From Symsagittifera roscoffensis (taxonomy: Eukaryota > Xenacoelomorpha > Acoela > Convolutidae): 60,000 nt of DNA. The stretch lies in assembly GCF_963678635.1 (NCBI RefSeq), contig NC_087067.1, positions 42,622,696 to 42,682,695 of the forward strand. Reading direction: 5' to 3'. Positions 41,801 to 53,700 of this stretch are shown here, one piece after another; positions within the stretch are counted from its first letter, which is position 1; each line of letters starts with the position of its first letter. A program made the position numbers and the translations under genes. Under the pieces are notes generated by a model. That model ran no database searches. It saw only the letters and a program-made list of their open reading frames with translations, and was not told the DNA's origin.

Positions 41801-44800
41801 TCCCCGTTCGAAGCACACTTTGGCCGATTACCGAAAACGGAATTTAAGATTGTAAGGGATAAATTTTTGATGGATTCTGATCGTTTAGATAAAGAACACT
41901 TGGAGAGATCGGCACTAACAGCATCACAGCTGAAAAGGCGAATAGATCAGTCGAGGGAGAATGTTAAAATCATTCGCAAAGGACGAAATAGCAGGGATAC
42001 AAGCCCTTTGTTTCGACACGACACGGCGATTGCAAAAGAGAGGGCCAGAGCTAAAGAACTCAAACAACTTCTAGAGGCAAACGCTAAGTGGAATGCCACC
42101 AGACGGGACCTTTCAGACAGCGAATTACGCCGGGTCGTAGATGAAACCAGTACGATAAATCCCGAACTGAGGAAAGAACTTCTATACTCATGGGAACGTG
42201 GATTCATTGAAGACAAACAAAACAAATCAAAGGAGGATTTGTCTGGAAGTTTCCTTCGGAAACACGAACAAAGGAAGAGCGGGAAGGCCCTGACAATACC
42301 CTTAAAATCCAAGATAGTATCAGCGACACCATCGACCATCAAAACGGCTGCGGGTGCAGTATATAGAAAAAGCGACATTGCGCGATCTAAACTGTCAACA
42401 CAGCCCAAAGCCTATAGTGCAGAGAAGAAAAGGAGCCCAACCGGAGAGGAACCGAGAAATAAACAACAAAAAACAAGAACACTCCCAGTACAGGAAGACA
42501 GCGATTCTGCCGAAGAACATGACGCGAAAGACCGGGGGCTGCAAGACGAAAATCTAGAAGATAGTCAGCTAAAAGAAAAGTTCCAAAACTCACCGAGCGT
42601 GGTCACATCAAGAGAGACAAGAACCGGCGGAGGCCTTAACTTAGGAGGTAAACGGGAAAAACCGAACAGAGCAGGACCGATAGTCCAGAACAAAAAACCG
42701 ACAAGGGGCAAAACACAAGAATCAGGAAAGACGAAAGCTGCCAAAACAGTTACTAAACAACGTGATACGAGTAACGAGGCAGTATACATACCGTCGTCGA
42801 CACCAAAGGAAGCTCCTACTACCAAGAAGATCACAAAACAGACAAGTGAAAAAGAAATTCTGGACACATTTCAAAACAATAACAGGACATCTCAAGAATG
42901 GGAAGATGTAACAAATCAAGTGTTGACTCGCGGAGTCCAAAAAGAAGCCGAGAAACTAATGTCACGACAAATGGACCCGGTAGATTATTCCACCAGGATT
43001 TGCGGATGAATCCGATAAGGAGGAAGACACCACGACGGTCAGACGGAGTAACAGACAAACTAAAAACCAGGGACCGAAGAGGTATGGCAGTCCCGTATCA
43101 CACTCGATAAAACTGATTGGTTGTGAGGATGATGTCACCGAGTTGAACCTGGCAGCACTTGAGGCCTACAGATTGCGACTAGCGAAGTTGAACATAAACA
43201 CCAAGGAAGCGTCGGAAACCAACACGTTTGACAGGCTAGAGCGACACCTTTTCAAGAGAAGGTTTGGTGCTACGTCACTGGACGAGGCGGGATCATGGAA
43301 CGTCGCAAGAAACAAAGAAGAAGTTTTAAAGAAAATAACAAAAGACTAAGGAAAAGGAGAACAATTTTCTGTAAACTTTGAACAACTCGTATTATTTATA
43401 AAATTTCATAAAGTATTATATAAAATTTTGTTGTCGTCAGGGGAATGTGGTACCGTGTAGTACTGCTGCCACAGTAACCTCTGAGAATAGTGCTATTAAT
43501 TATTCTGTTATGTATTGTTATTACTATTCAAGGCCGTTCATGCAGGCCAAGCGCAATAGTCATTTAGGACATTGCTGTTGAGATAGAGACATGAAAAGAC
43601 AAGCATGATCTCAGATCTAAAATAAGACAAGTTAGCAGTCTAAATTAACACGTTTTACTTATTCTGTTTTACAAGTACTTGAGTAAATCCAACAGTTATC
43701 ACACTCAAAATAGAACAAAGGGGGGACCCCCCTAAATCCGCCCCCGAAACTACCCTCGGCGCTGAAACTACCCCTGGATGAAACTATCAGATCCTTGGCT
43801 GCATCTAAAACACTTACCGAATCTACAACAATAGCCCACCTGCAGAAAGACGTGCACTTGATATAGGACCCTGCTGCTATAAACTCCGCCGCTCACACCA
43901 ATAGGCACCAAAAACTTTCTCCACGTGTGAACAGATGTCTCTTTGCTCTTCATTTCACGCAGCAACTCCTCCACATACAGAGTTCCATCATCCTTTTCTC
44001 CAAGGTCAATGACCGTTTTGAACAGGGCACTTGAAAAGTGTTCAGCCGTTAGGATATTTTGGTCATCTTGGACAAATGTGTCAACTGCGGATCTCAAGTC
44101 GCGTCTAAGAGTGTAGAATGAAACCAGCGATCGAGGGGGGAGGAAGTTTTTAATGTAGTACACGCATTCAACGCGTTTTTCACATTTGCTCATAATCAGC
44201 GGTTTCTAAATAATATAATCAGTGGTCAAATACAAAAAAAAGGTAAAATTATCTGATAATTTGTTCAGCAAATATTTCAAAGGGATTTTGCTCGCTAATT
44301 AATGTTAACAATTTTTAATTGAACTCACATCAGAAATCAGCTCCTCGTCCATGTGATCAAAGAAGTTCTCGAACTACAAACAAAAAATGCTGATTAAGGA
44401 AAAATAATAGTCGAAATGCGGTCGCGACTTCCGAACGACCAAGCACTGGACAACTTTCTTCAAACCATCAGAACGCCGCATTTTTTAAATCTAAAAGGCT
44501 TGACAGTTCTGTTAATGCATTTTTGTTCCGACTATTGAAAATGGACAGGAACTTGTTAGTCGGGCGTGTTTTAGTTTTTTCTTTGTTTTTGATTTACAAG
44601 CAAAATCAGGTACCGCAAATGATCATCGGAATAGGTTGATAGAACATATTAAAGCCCTTTCAGTCGTATTTCGAATAACATTAAAAAATTCAAACCATTG
44701 TCTCGGTGTCGAGAAAACTGGCTTGAACAGTTCGTTTTATAAAAATTGATAGAAATTGGCCAATTAAGCTTAAAAAAATGATTTTACTGAAAAAAAACTT

Positions 44801-47800
44801 GGCAAGAAAAAGTTTTCTTAAAAACATTAAAATGCTATGCAAAAGAATAGAAACAAATTAGAAGTTTTTCGAAAATTTTTCTCACGTTTTTTTTGAAGAT
44901 ATCGGTTCTCAATTTCGCCTGATTCGTTAATTTTATACGCGCTTGTATAGTTCTCTCACATTGAAGAAAAAATAGAAACAAAAACTTTTTTTTTGAATTT
45001 TTAATGAATGTGGTCGGAACAATCTGTGCTACGTGCACAGCAACCGGCTATTCTGTAACCGGCTTCTATCAATTAGTTATTCTATACTTTTTTTTTGCAG
45101 AAATCTTGTTTCAATAGCCAAACCAATAGGAGGAGGGGAGGGGAGGATGCCAGAGATAAAAACTGTGACTCACGGATCCGAATGTGAAGGGAGGCGGCGG
45201 CACGCAACTGGACTCAATCAGACACACAATCTCATCAACCAGTGACTCATTTTTCACAGACTGCTTCTGGAAAAAACACTCAATCAATAAATCGTGTTAA
45301 TCAAAATCTTAAAATCTATTCTTAAATTAAGAAATTAAAATCTAATAAAATATATGAAATTAGATCTAAAACATAATCTCTATCAATCTTAAAATCGTCA
45401 TCAAGCAATTGGGCGGGTTTAGGGGTACTCTTCGCCTCCTTTTTCATTTTGCTTACCACCATTTTTCGCAGACCGGTTCTGAAGCGTTTTAAAGCCGCTT
45501 TCAACACCAATAATTATTAAATTCACGAGCAGGTTGCACCCACGAAACGAATCAACATTAGTTTGAAAAACGCCCTTAACAGCATTTTTTGAATGTTCTC
45601 TTCAAATGTCACAATCCCAAAAAGATTAAACGGTTATCAAGACTCATTGTCATACAAAATCAAAATGAGTTATCTGAAAATTCAAATAGAAATTTTTTTT
45701 GCTATTTTTAACGAACACAACAAAATAGAATACATAAAAAATATTAAAGCTGATTGATTGTAGAAATACTAACTTGTTCTAGACATTTCTTGAAACAAGT
45801 CCTGGCTTCTATCAGGGACCCGTTCCTCATAGCTGCCAGTCCCAGCGACCGGTGCACTGAACGGGCCTCACAGCCTATCCTCTGGCAGATATCCAGGGCA
45901 GTCTTGAACTCGTCACGGCGCAACAGACTGCTGATGAGCTCGCTTCAAAAACGTTAAAAACAAAGAGATAAAACATCAGATGTGGATCTAGTGAGAGGGG
46001 AATAAGATACACTGGCACAAGCCGAATCGTGCTAATAGCAAAAGTCTCACCAAATACGTAAACACTTTTAATGAACATTTTTATTTGCAATAAAAACATC
46101 TGAACAGAGCTTAAAAAGACACATTTTGGCCCAATTGTTCGCAGCTTCTCTGCAGCGTAGAAATATCTGCCCCAAAGTATCGATGGAATATGCAAACCGA
46201 AAATGTTTGATTAAACCTAAAGTATTCCATTAATACTAACAATTATCGCCCTTTCTGAGCCCAAAATTGAGGGCATACTTGTATAGACTACCGAAAATGT
46301 TTGCCTAACAACAACTGAAGTCTTAGCTGTTGATTCTGATTATCAATTAGTTCCCTGACATGAAATTTCTCAGTGAAATTCATTAAACAATGTTTTTCTG
46401 TTCTAAAATTATATAAGCATAAAATGTGCAATGACATGAAACTTATTTTTCACAAAAGAGTAAATGCACAAAAATGTTGAATACGTAACTCGGACAACCC
46501 GGGTTGAAGTCACAGGGAAAAATCAGTACTTCTCCAGAAAAGTAATAGAAAAAAATCAGTTCTGTATCAGATTCTGCCAAGTGGCAAATTATCTCTGATC
46601 AGAGATAAAAAAGAAAAAACCGCAGTATTGTAACAGTACTGAATCAGTACTGTTACAGTTCTGTTTTTATTCTGCTATTTTTCTGATCAAAATAAAATCA
46701 GAGGTTTTGTTCAGATAGTTCTCTGATCAGAACAAAATCAGAGGTTTTGTTCGGATATTTCTCTGGTCATAATAAAATCAGATATATTGTTCTGTTGTTT
46801 ATATGATCAAAAATCGAACCAAAAAAAATAAAACAGCAATTGTTTGTCTAAGAACCCAAAAAAATGTTAAAAAATACAAAACTCCGCGCCTAGACACAAA
46901 CGTCAATGAAATTATTTGGTTGTGCTCATACTACTGTTTACACTTACTGCGAAAGCAAGTGTCTTGTAATCGGGAACTGGACTTTTTTCCCGCAAAACAT
47001 TTTTCTTGCATTTTTACAGCTCGGGGTGTTTTTTTAGACCAATTTACCAAAATATTTCGCTTCCTCGGGGTATCGATTCTTTGACCAACATGAGCCCAGC
47101 CAGATGTGCACACCGATATAGTATCCTGCGACGAGGTTGTCTAAACTTTCGTTTTATTCTTTACACGTGGCAATTTAAACCGCGCTACAAAATCGTCCCA
47201 AACTGAATTGAGGCAATATGCTAAAACCGGTTTTATTATTGCCATACACGATCCAAATTTTAAAAATCAATAATCAGTCTAAGATAAATAGCTTGCGAAT
47301 ATTTAATTTACCAAAAACTATTCGAGACCAATTAAAGGGCAGTCGGAATATTCAGGGCTTTGCTCTGATACGGTACGAGCAGTTTTATTAGCCTTAGGAT
47401 TTAGTGACGTTTCAATGGAATTAGGTTTTTGGCAGGACTCACAACTGCTCCAGCCTAAATGACTTCTTGCAATTTAGGCACTACTCTATAGTGGCCTTCA
47501 TAGTTGAGGCACTTAGCAAAGTGGCAAGGCGTTCACTTTAAAATCGTCAGATCGTGTATTGGATCCCATGCCATGGCAATGATAGTGTGCGAGGACGAGC
47601 TCTCACGTGACCTCTAGCTTCAGCTCTACCACAGCCTGACCAATTTCGGCTGCAATAATGGTACCACGTGAAGTTCTAGACGCATAAAAAACGGCCTTGA
47701 GTCGCAAAAAAGAGCTTCGCTCAACAAAATACCAGTCTGGAATGTGGGGAGATAATACAAATGGACTATCCTCGACATGAATGTTATGGCCTAATGATAG

Positions 47801-50259
47801 CTCCTCTGCGATTCGCAGGAACCATAAGGGCTATATTCGGATAAATCATACTTCCTCTTACACTAACCTTAAGTATTGGAGATACCAAACTGACCGCGGA
47901 ACGGAAAATAAGTTACAAGTTTATCATTGCTGATAATGGATTGACCAACAGCAGGGGCGGATCTAGGATTTTCTCGAGGGGGGGGGGGGGGCGGATTTTC
48001 AAAAAAATTTCCAAAATTTTGACGTCCTTTTTTTTTTTTTAGGTCGACCAAATTGATTTTTCGAGCTCTCCCAGAGCACTGCTTTGCCCTTATTTTGGCA
48101 AAATTTTCTGTGCCGCAGGCAAATTTTTGAAAAAACAGTCAAAAAAGCCGTTTTCGGGCACTTTTTGAAAAATTTTGACAAAAAAAATCGCGTTTTTTTT
48201 TGGCGCGCGCTCCCCCTCAAAGTTAGTATATATTTGCGCCGAAGGCGACTTTAGAAAAATTTTAAGGTCGGTCGGCCAAAAATGGATTTCTGAAAAAGTA
48301 TCAAAGGGGGACCCTTTGGGTCGGCAGGGGGTCGAATCCGAGGAAGGGCGTCCGCAACCCCCCCCCCCCCCCCGATAAATCAGCCCCTGACCAACAGTAA
48401 GTTTTCACAAAAACCAAGATTGAACAATCTCAGAAAGAACTATGGGGATTTGCTATTAAACTGGCACAAAAAACGCATGAGCGATGGCAAGAAAATGTAG
48501 CACATGATGTCGTCAAACATGAGGAAATTTTTAATGTCTTTTTTCCCGAATTTTTGGTCAGGTCTATACAATCAATCAGTAGTCCTCAGAGTGCTCGGAT
48601 CAATAACCCAAATTCTAACCTGGAGGGCTTGAGAGGAAAACCTCCGCATACCGATATCAGCAGGACCATCGCTACTTAAAAGAGTGATGTCAACTCTCAT
48701 CGCTACGATGAGAATTTCACCGATACGGCTACCGAGAAAACAGGCACCCTGCCATTTGCATTACACCACTGCAGTAGGGTAGTGATATGGATCCTCAAGA
48801 TTCTTTACTAGGCCAGCATAATTATCTTGGCTTACCTGGAGTAGTTCGGTGCCAGCATCTTGTTTACATCCGGAAGGGGGTCAAACTTTATTTCAATCAG
48901 CATGTCCAACACTTCTACTGCACACTTCAGCTCGAGGACTCTTTTCTCCGCATCTGGGAAATTGATAGTGGTCAAACTCACACTCGACTGTCGTCGGCCA
49001 ACTGAACCTATTGCAGACATCGGGAACAAGTATGACAATGGAATCCCCAGAAAACAAACAAGTGTGAAGATTGTTCAATTACTTTTGTGAAGAGTTCGAA
49101 ATGGAATGAATTGACTGTATATGCTTTTATCTAAGACTAACGGCCCAAAAATACAAGTTTACGTTTTATTACAGTTCAATTTTCATTCACTTTTAGAGGT
49201 TTCGATTTCCTTTATTCACATGTTCAAATGGAATGGAGCAGGTTGGAAGAACCTCCGTTTAAATTTTAGGTTCCAATTTTGATTTCCATTCTCTTCGACT
49301 ATTTTAAATCGTATTCATTGTAGAAAAACTCTGTTTTTTTAACACTCCGCAATGTATTTCTGACCTTTTTTCACCCGACTGGGCCCTCCTCCGGATGAAT
49401 TTTGAGTGAAAGAGGGTCTTCGAACCTCGCAATTTTCATCCTCACTTGCATTTTTCAGTCTCAATTCTGCACCTTCTAATAATTTCTTCATCAGGCTAAA
49501 AACGACTTATCATCGATCATTGAGAAGAATTAAAGATTCGACTATTAGAAAATTAGAAAATTTTCGACTATTTGGAAATCGAAACAAGGATAGCCGGTTA
49601 TTGTGAAAAAATTGCGGTTATTGTGAAATCGGTTATTGCGGTTATTGTGAAATCGAAACAAAGATTAGAAAATTTTCGACTATTTGGAAATCGAAACAAG
49701 GATAGCCGGTTATTGTGCAAATAGCACAGAATGTTCCGACTATAGTTTTTAAAAAAACTACAAAAAATTGTACTTTTGCAGAAAATTTTTGATTTTATTG
49801 ATTCCCAAAATGGCGCCTAAAAACTAATGTTACTTGCCCAAAAACTAAGGTTTCAGGGCTTAAGTTAAAAACAAATTAGTTGTTAGAGGTCTGCTCGCCC
49901 GCTTTATTCGCTCAAAATTGAAATAAAAATCGAGTTTTTCTCGAAATAAAAATTGAAATAAAAATCGAGAAATTTTAAACCAGTTTTTCTCAATACCAAG
50001 AACATTTTTTGAAACATTTTTAATGTCGTTCGAATCACATTTTGGTATATCACTCGACCCATTCAAATGATTATCTGTGGTGCATGATTTTACGTGAAAA
50101 AAAACGAAAACAACCGAATACAAAAATCCTCCACATTTTTCTAATGGTCAGAACAAAACAAAGAATCAGGTTTCAGAACAATTAGAAACAACAACTTTAT
50201 GATCGCCCAAAGCTATTTTTTGCTTTCAATCAAATCTAGAACACAATCACTGACACTCC

Positions 50260-50310
<51 letters not shown>

Positions 50311-50682
50311 AGGGGGCTATTCTCATGCGCGAAGCACCGAATGGGCGAAAAAACTCGTGAGCGAAAGACCGAAAACAAAATTAGCCGAAAGTCAATTTTT
50401 TAAAAGAGGCAATTGCCATTCAATTAAAATGAATTAAATGAAGCAATATTTTGCTTTTTTCATAACGAAACCCTTGAAATATAAAATTTGTTCCAATTCG
50501 GCGGCGGTCAGTGACAATTTGAAAATTTTGCATATTTCTGCCGCTTTTATATTCGGCCAATATCAATATTCAGTCCCCTGGAAATGTTTACTTTCTTTCC
50601 ACATTTTAGATTATTGAAATTTGATGGGCTGATTTTTATTTTCGCGCATTCGTTCCTTCGCGTATGATGGATTCCACCAGAT

Positions 50683-50715
<33 letters not shown>

Positions 50716-53700
50716 CACATAGATACACACACGCACGCTCTTTAATTCGGATTTCCGCTCACATAATCAAATTGTAATATTGGGATGTTTGACGTGCTCA
50801 CTTGACTCAATACTTGATTCTAGCGAAATCAAGCTAAAATCATTTAAAAATATTTTAAAATTCGGGGAAAAAGGTGGATCCGAGGAAAATAAATGCAAAG
50901 TTCTGTTATACCTCGAAATCAGCGTCTGCTCAAACAGGATCAACTTGCCGTCCAAATGAGACGCCGATCTCCCTTTCGATCGGTTAAAAGTTTCGACGAG
51001 TTGCGAGGAAAACACAGCCACTTGATCACACAGTAGCTGGACAACTTCTATTTGGTCAAAATGAAGGTCCAAAATGCTGTCAAGTAGAGGCAGGGAAGGC
51101 GCGTTGGAGTAGAAGAACTCCTCGATGACGTCATGGGCATCTTCCAGTTCCTTTGGAAGTTTCCACAGTGGAGTCATAGCAGTCTGTTAAAAAAAAGAGA
51201 AAAATAAGTGAGCTAACACTGTAAGCAAGATGTTGGTGTTTCGATTCCCAGCGTAGCCAAATGGTCCCTCCCTATGGGTATAACTTTTCGACATTCCTTT
51301 TTATGCTGTCCAACCTCAAAAATGGTGGCAATATAACTAAATTTGAGGGGAGAGCGCGCGCCGAAAAAAAAACAATTTTTTCGTCAAATTTTTCTGAAAA
51401 GTGCTCAAAGCGTCGTATTTAGCCGGTTTTTCAAAAAATTTGCCTGCAGAGCCAAATTATTTCGTCAAAAAAGGGTCCTTATTTTTTTTCGTCGAGCTCG
51501 AAAAACAAATTAGTCGGCCTAAGAAAAGGTCGTCAAAAAATTTCTACGCACTCCACAGCATTGATATCTATCACCGATGACCTGACAACCAAACAATCAC
51601 ATTCATAACAGTATGCTGATGGTTTCAAAGCTCATTCCGTGCGGCAATGCTAATTACCTCGGAACGGGGCTATTCTCAAGCCAAGACCGCCAGAAGATTT
51701 TCTTAACTGCCCAGAATTGACTGATATTGACACTTGTTTCTTTCAAAATTTTGAATGCTAAACTCTCATTGGCTAATATAATCTCGTGGCTAATGGCCAT
51801 TCGGTCATCGCCGAAATTTGGAAAATTGGAGTTCGCTTTAAATCAGTTCATAATTACCTGCGTTCCATCGAAGATGTTAGTTTCGAACAACCGTTTCTTT
51901 TTCTCTGCAACTCTTTTGTCGTCTTTCGATGGTTCTGCTTGGCCTCCTTTCTGCTTGCAGTTCTCACATTGCCAAATGTAGGATCCCTTAACTTCCACAG
52001 ACTCCCCACATCTGAAAAAAATAACCCATAAAATGGACAGAATCTTCCGATCATTAAATTCCAATCTTGACAAGCTAATTTTATTTCTTTAAGCTTCAAT
52101 AAAAAATTTGACTTTTTCATCAATTTTTTGTCAGTTGAGTGAAATTTTAGTCTAACTTGCGCACAAAAATATCGCAATTTTTTGAAGAAGGTACTTAGTA
52201 ACTCATAAAAAGAAGTTCTAACCTGCTACAAGCAAATCGCTGACAAATTTTGCATTTATTTTTGCGCTGCATCAAATAGCCAAAAACAGTGTTACAAATA
52301 TAACACTTCGAGTCATTGGCATTACTCTTGGGACCGTCGTCGGCTAAGAGAGCATTTACAGCAATTGAACTTCCCCCTGCTAAACTTGCTTTATCGTCAC
52401 CCATCATGCTCGCAGTAAGTGATTGGTTATCGATATTAGTAACCGATTCAGATACGTCATCGCCTAATTTGATTAACTTTGGTTTCAAAATTTGATTTCT
52501 CGCCAAAATGAAGTTCTCAGTTTTCACCGCAAGTTTAGCATATCGAGGAATTTGCTCTTGGAGACTTTCAATCGAATAGCTAACCATGAAACTTCGGGTA
52601 AGAAGCCTGGATTCCATTAAAGTTTCGGATTCGTAAATAACTTCCAACTTATCGAAGCCCAACTTAAGAGCCTGAATTTCACAATTCATCAACATTTGGT
52701 GCATAACAAGAACTGGAGATTTGATTATATGCAAGTATTTTTCTCGGACATTGTCAGTAATTTGGCTGATTATAATCAAAGACAGGTACTGATTTCTTAG
52801 AATTGAAAGCTCCTCCTCTGAAAACGTCCACATTGTATTTTCACAAGTCAAATTTTTTGCCAATAGGAAGCTGACAATTATTGTTGCTGAGGTTGTATCG
52901 CATGTTTGGATCATTTGTTGGGAAATGCTGAAAATGTTTGCCTTCGGGAACTTGAAAGAGCAAAGGTGTGAAATAAGCTTGAAGACCTCTCCGTGTCGCG
53001 AAGAGTTTTGCAGCGACATGAACTCGGCTTTTTGCTGAACTTCAATCGGAACGCTCGGATTCAGAGCAATCCATTTCATCGCAAGCTAAAATTTTGTATG
53101 TTTTAGAAAATTTTTAATCGATAAAAAACAGAAGACAGGGTTTCGAGAAAACATACTGTGAACTTTGACTTCTCGACACAAAGTTTGTCAATGATGTCTT
53201 TATGAGAACCCTCGTCGAACTTAGATTGCGCATACTTCCATTCCAATGCTGTGGTATCAACACTTTCGTCAGGGAAAATTGACAAAATCTAAAACAAGAA
53301 AAAAAGTTAGATTAGTTTAGTAAAGTAAAAACAAAACAAAACTTATAGAAAAATTCCAACTCTTACTTTTTCCAAAAGCGACACTTTTTTGAAGAGAAAT
53401 GAAACAGTTTGTTTCAATTTTCCACTTTCGATATTTTTATCTCGATTAATGCAGTTCAAAATGGCCACAGCATTGTTGATTTTGAACTTTTGGACATTTT
53501 CAGTGAGAAACAAAGCTCTAGTAGTCGGGTTTTTAATCTTGTAAATCTTTTCCGGGTCCGCAGAAGATTGAACGCAAGCTATTAAATCGAACAGGGGTTG
53601 AAATCGGCTCAAATTTACAGGTTCTTGAGCCAACAACGACAACAGCAGCTCGATTTTGGGACATAACTCAAAAACTGGAGCATCGCTTTTTAAAATTTGT

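Larger units (their letters stand above)
36542..43703 (+). mobile_element. Ty3/Gypsy LTR retrotransposon, recent but defective
   Basis: Identical 258-base LTRs (one difference, at their fourth base) begin TG and end CA and are flanked by a perfect 5-base target duplication CTCAA (36537-36541 and 43704-43708). The order is gag with zinc knuckles, protease, reverse transcriptase, RNase H, integrase, as in Ty3/Gypsy. The element is on the plus strand, opposite to the host gene ZFYVE26, and inside one of its introns. An in-frame stop in gag, a 47-base duplication in pol and a frameshift near the pol end mean this copy cannot make its own proteins. There is no env-like ORF. Confidence 0.95.
36219..43746 (+). 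mobile_element. hAT-like non-autonomous element split by the Gypsy insertion (copy D)
   Basis: The left part is 36219-36541 (CAGGGGCGTATCTAGG start) and the right part 43709-43746 (CCTAAATCCGCCCCCG end). Apart from the inserted LTR element it is collinear with 47952-48389. Flanks AAGATACC and AAACTACC could be a worn 8-base duplication. Confidence 0.7.

Noticed and set aside
36542-43703. Possible endogenous retrovirus with env
   Set aside because: Only about 100 bases lie between the end of pol and the 3' LTR, so there is no room for an envelope gene.
43813-43840. Stronger GTAAGT donor 26 bases beyond the chosen ZFYVE26 donor
   Set aside because: It leaves phase 1, while the next exon at 35910 starts in phase 0; the GTGGGC donor fits.
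50547-50732. ORF with alternating Cys-Val residues
   Set aside because: Translation of the (CA)n microsatellite.
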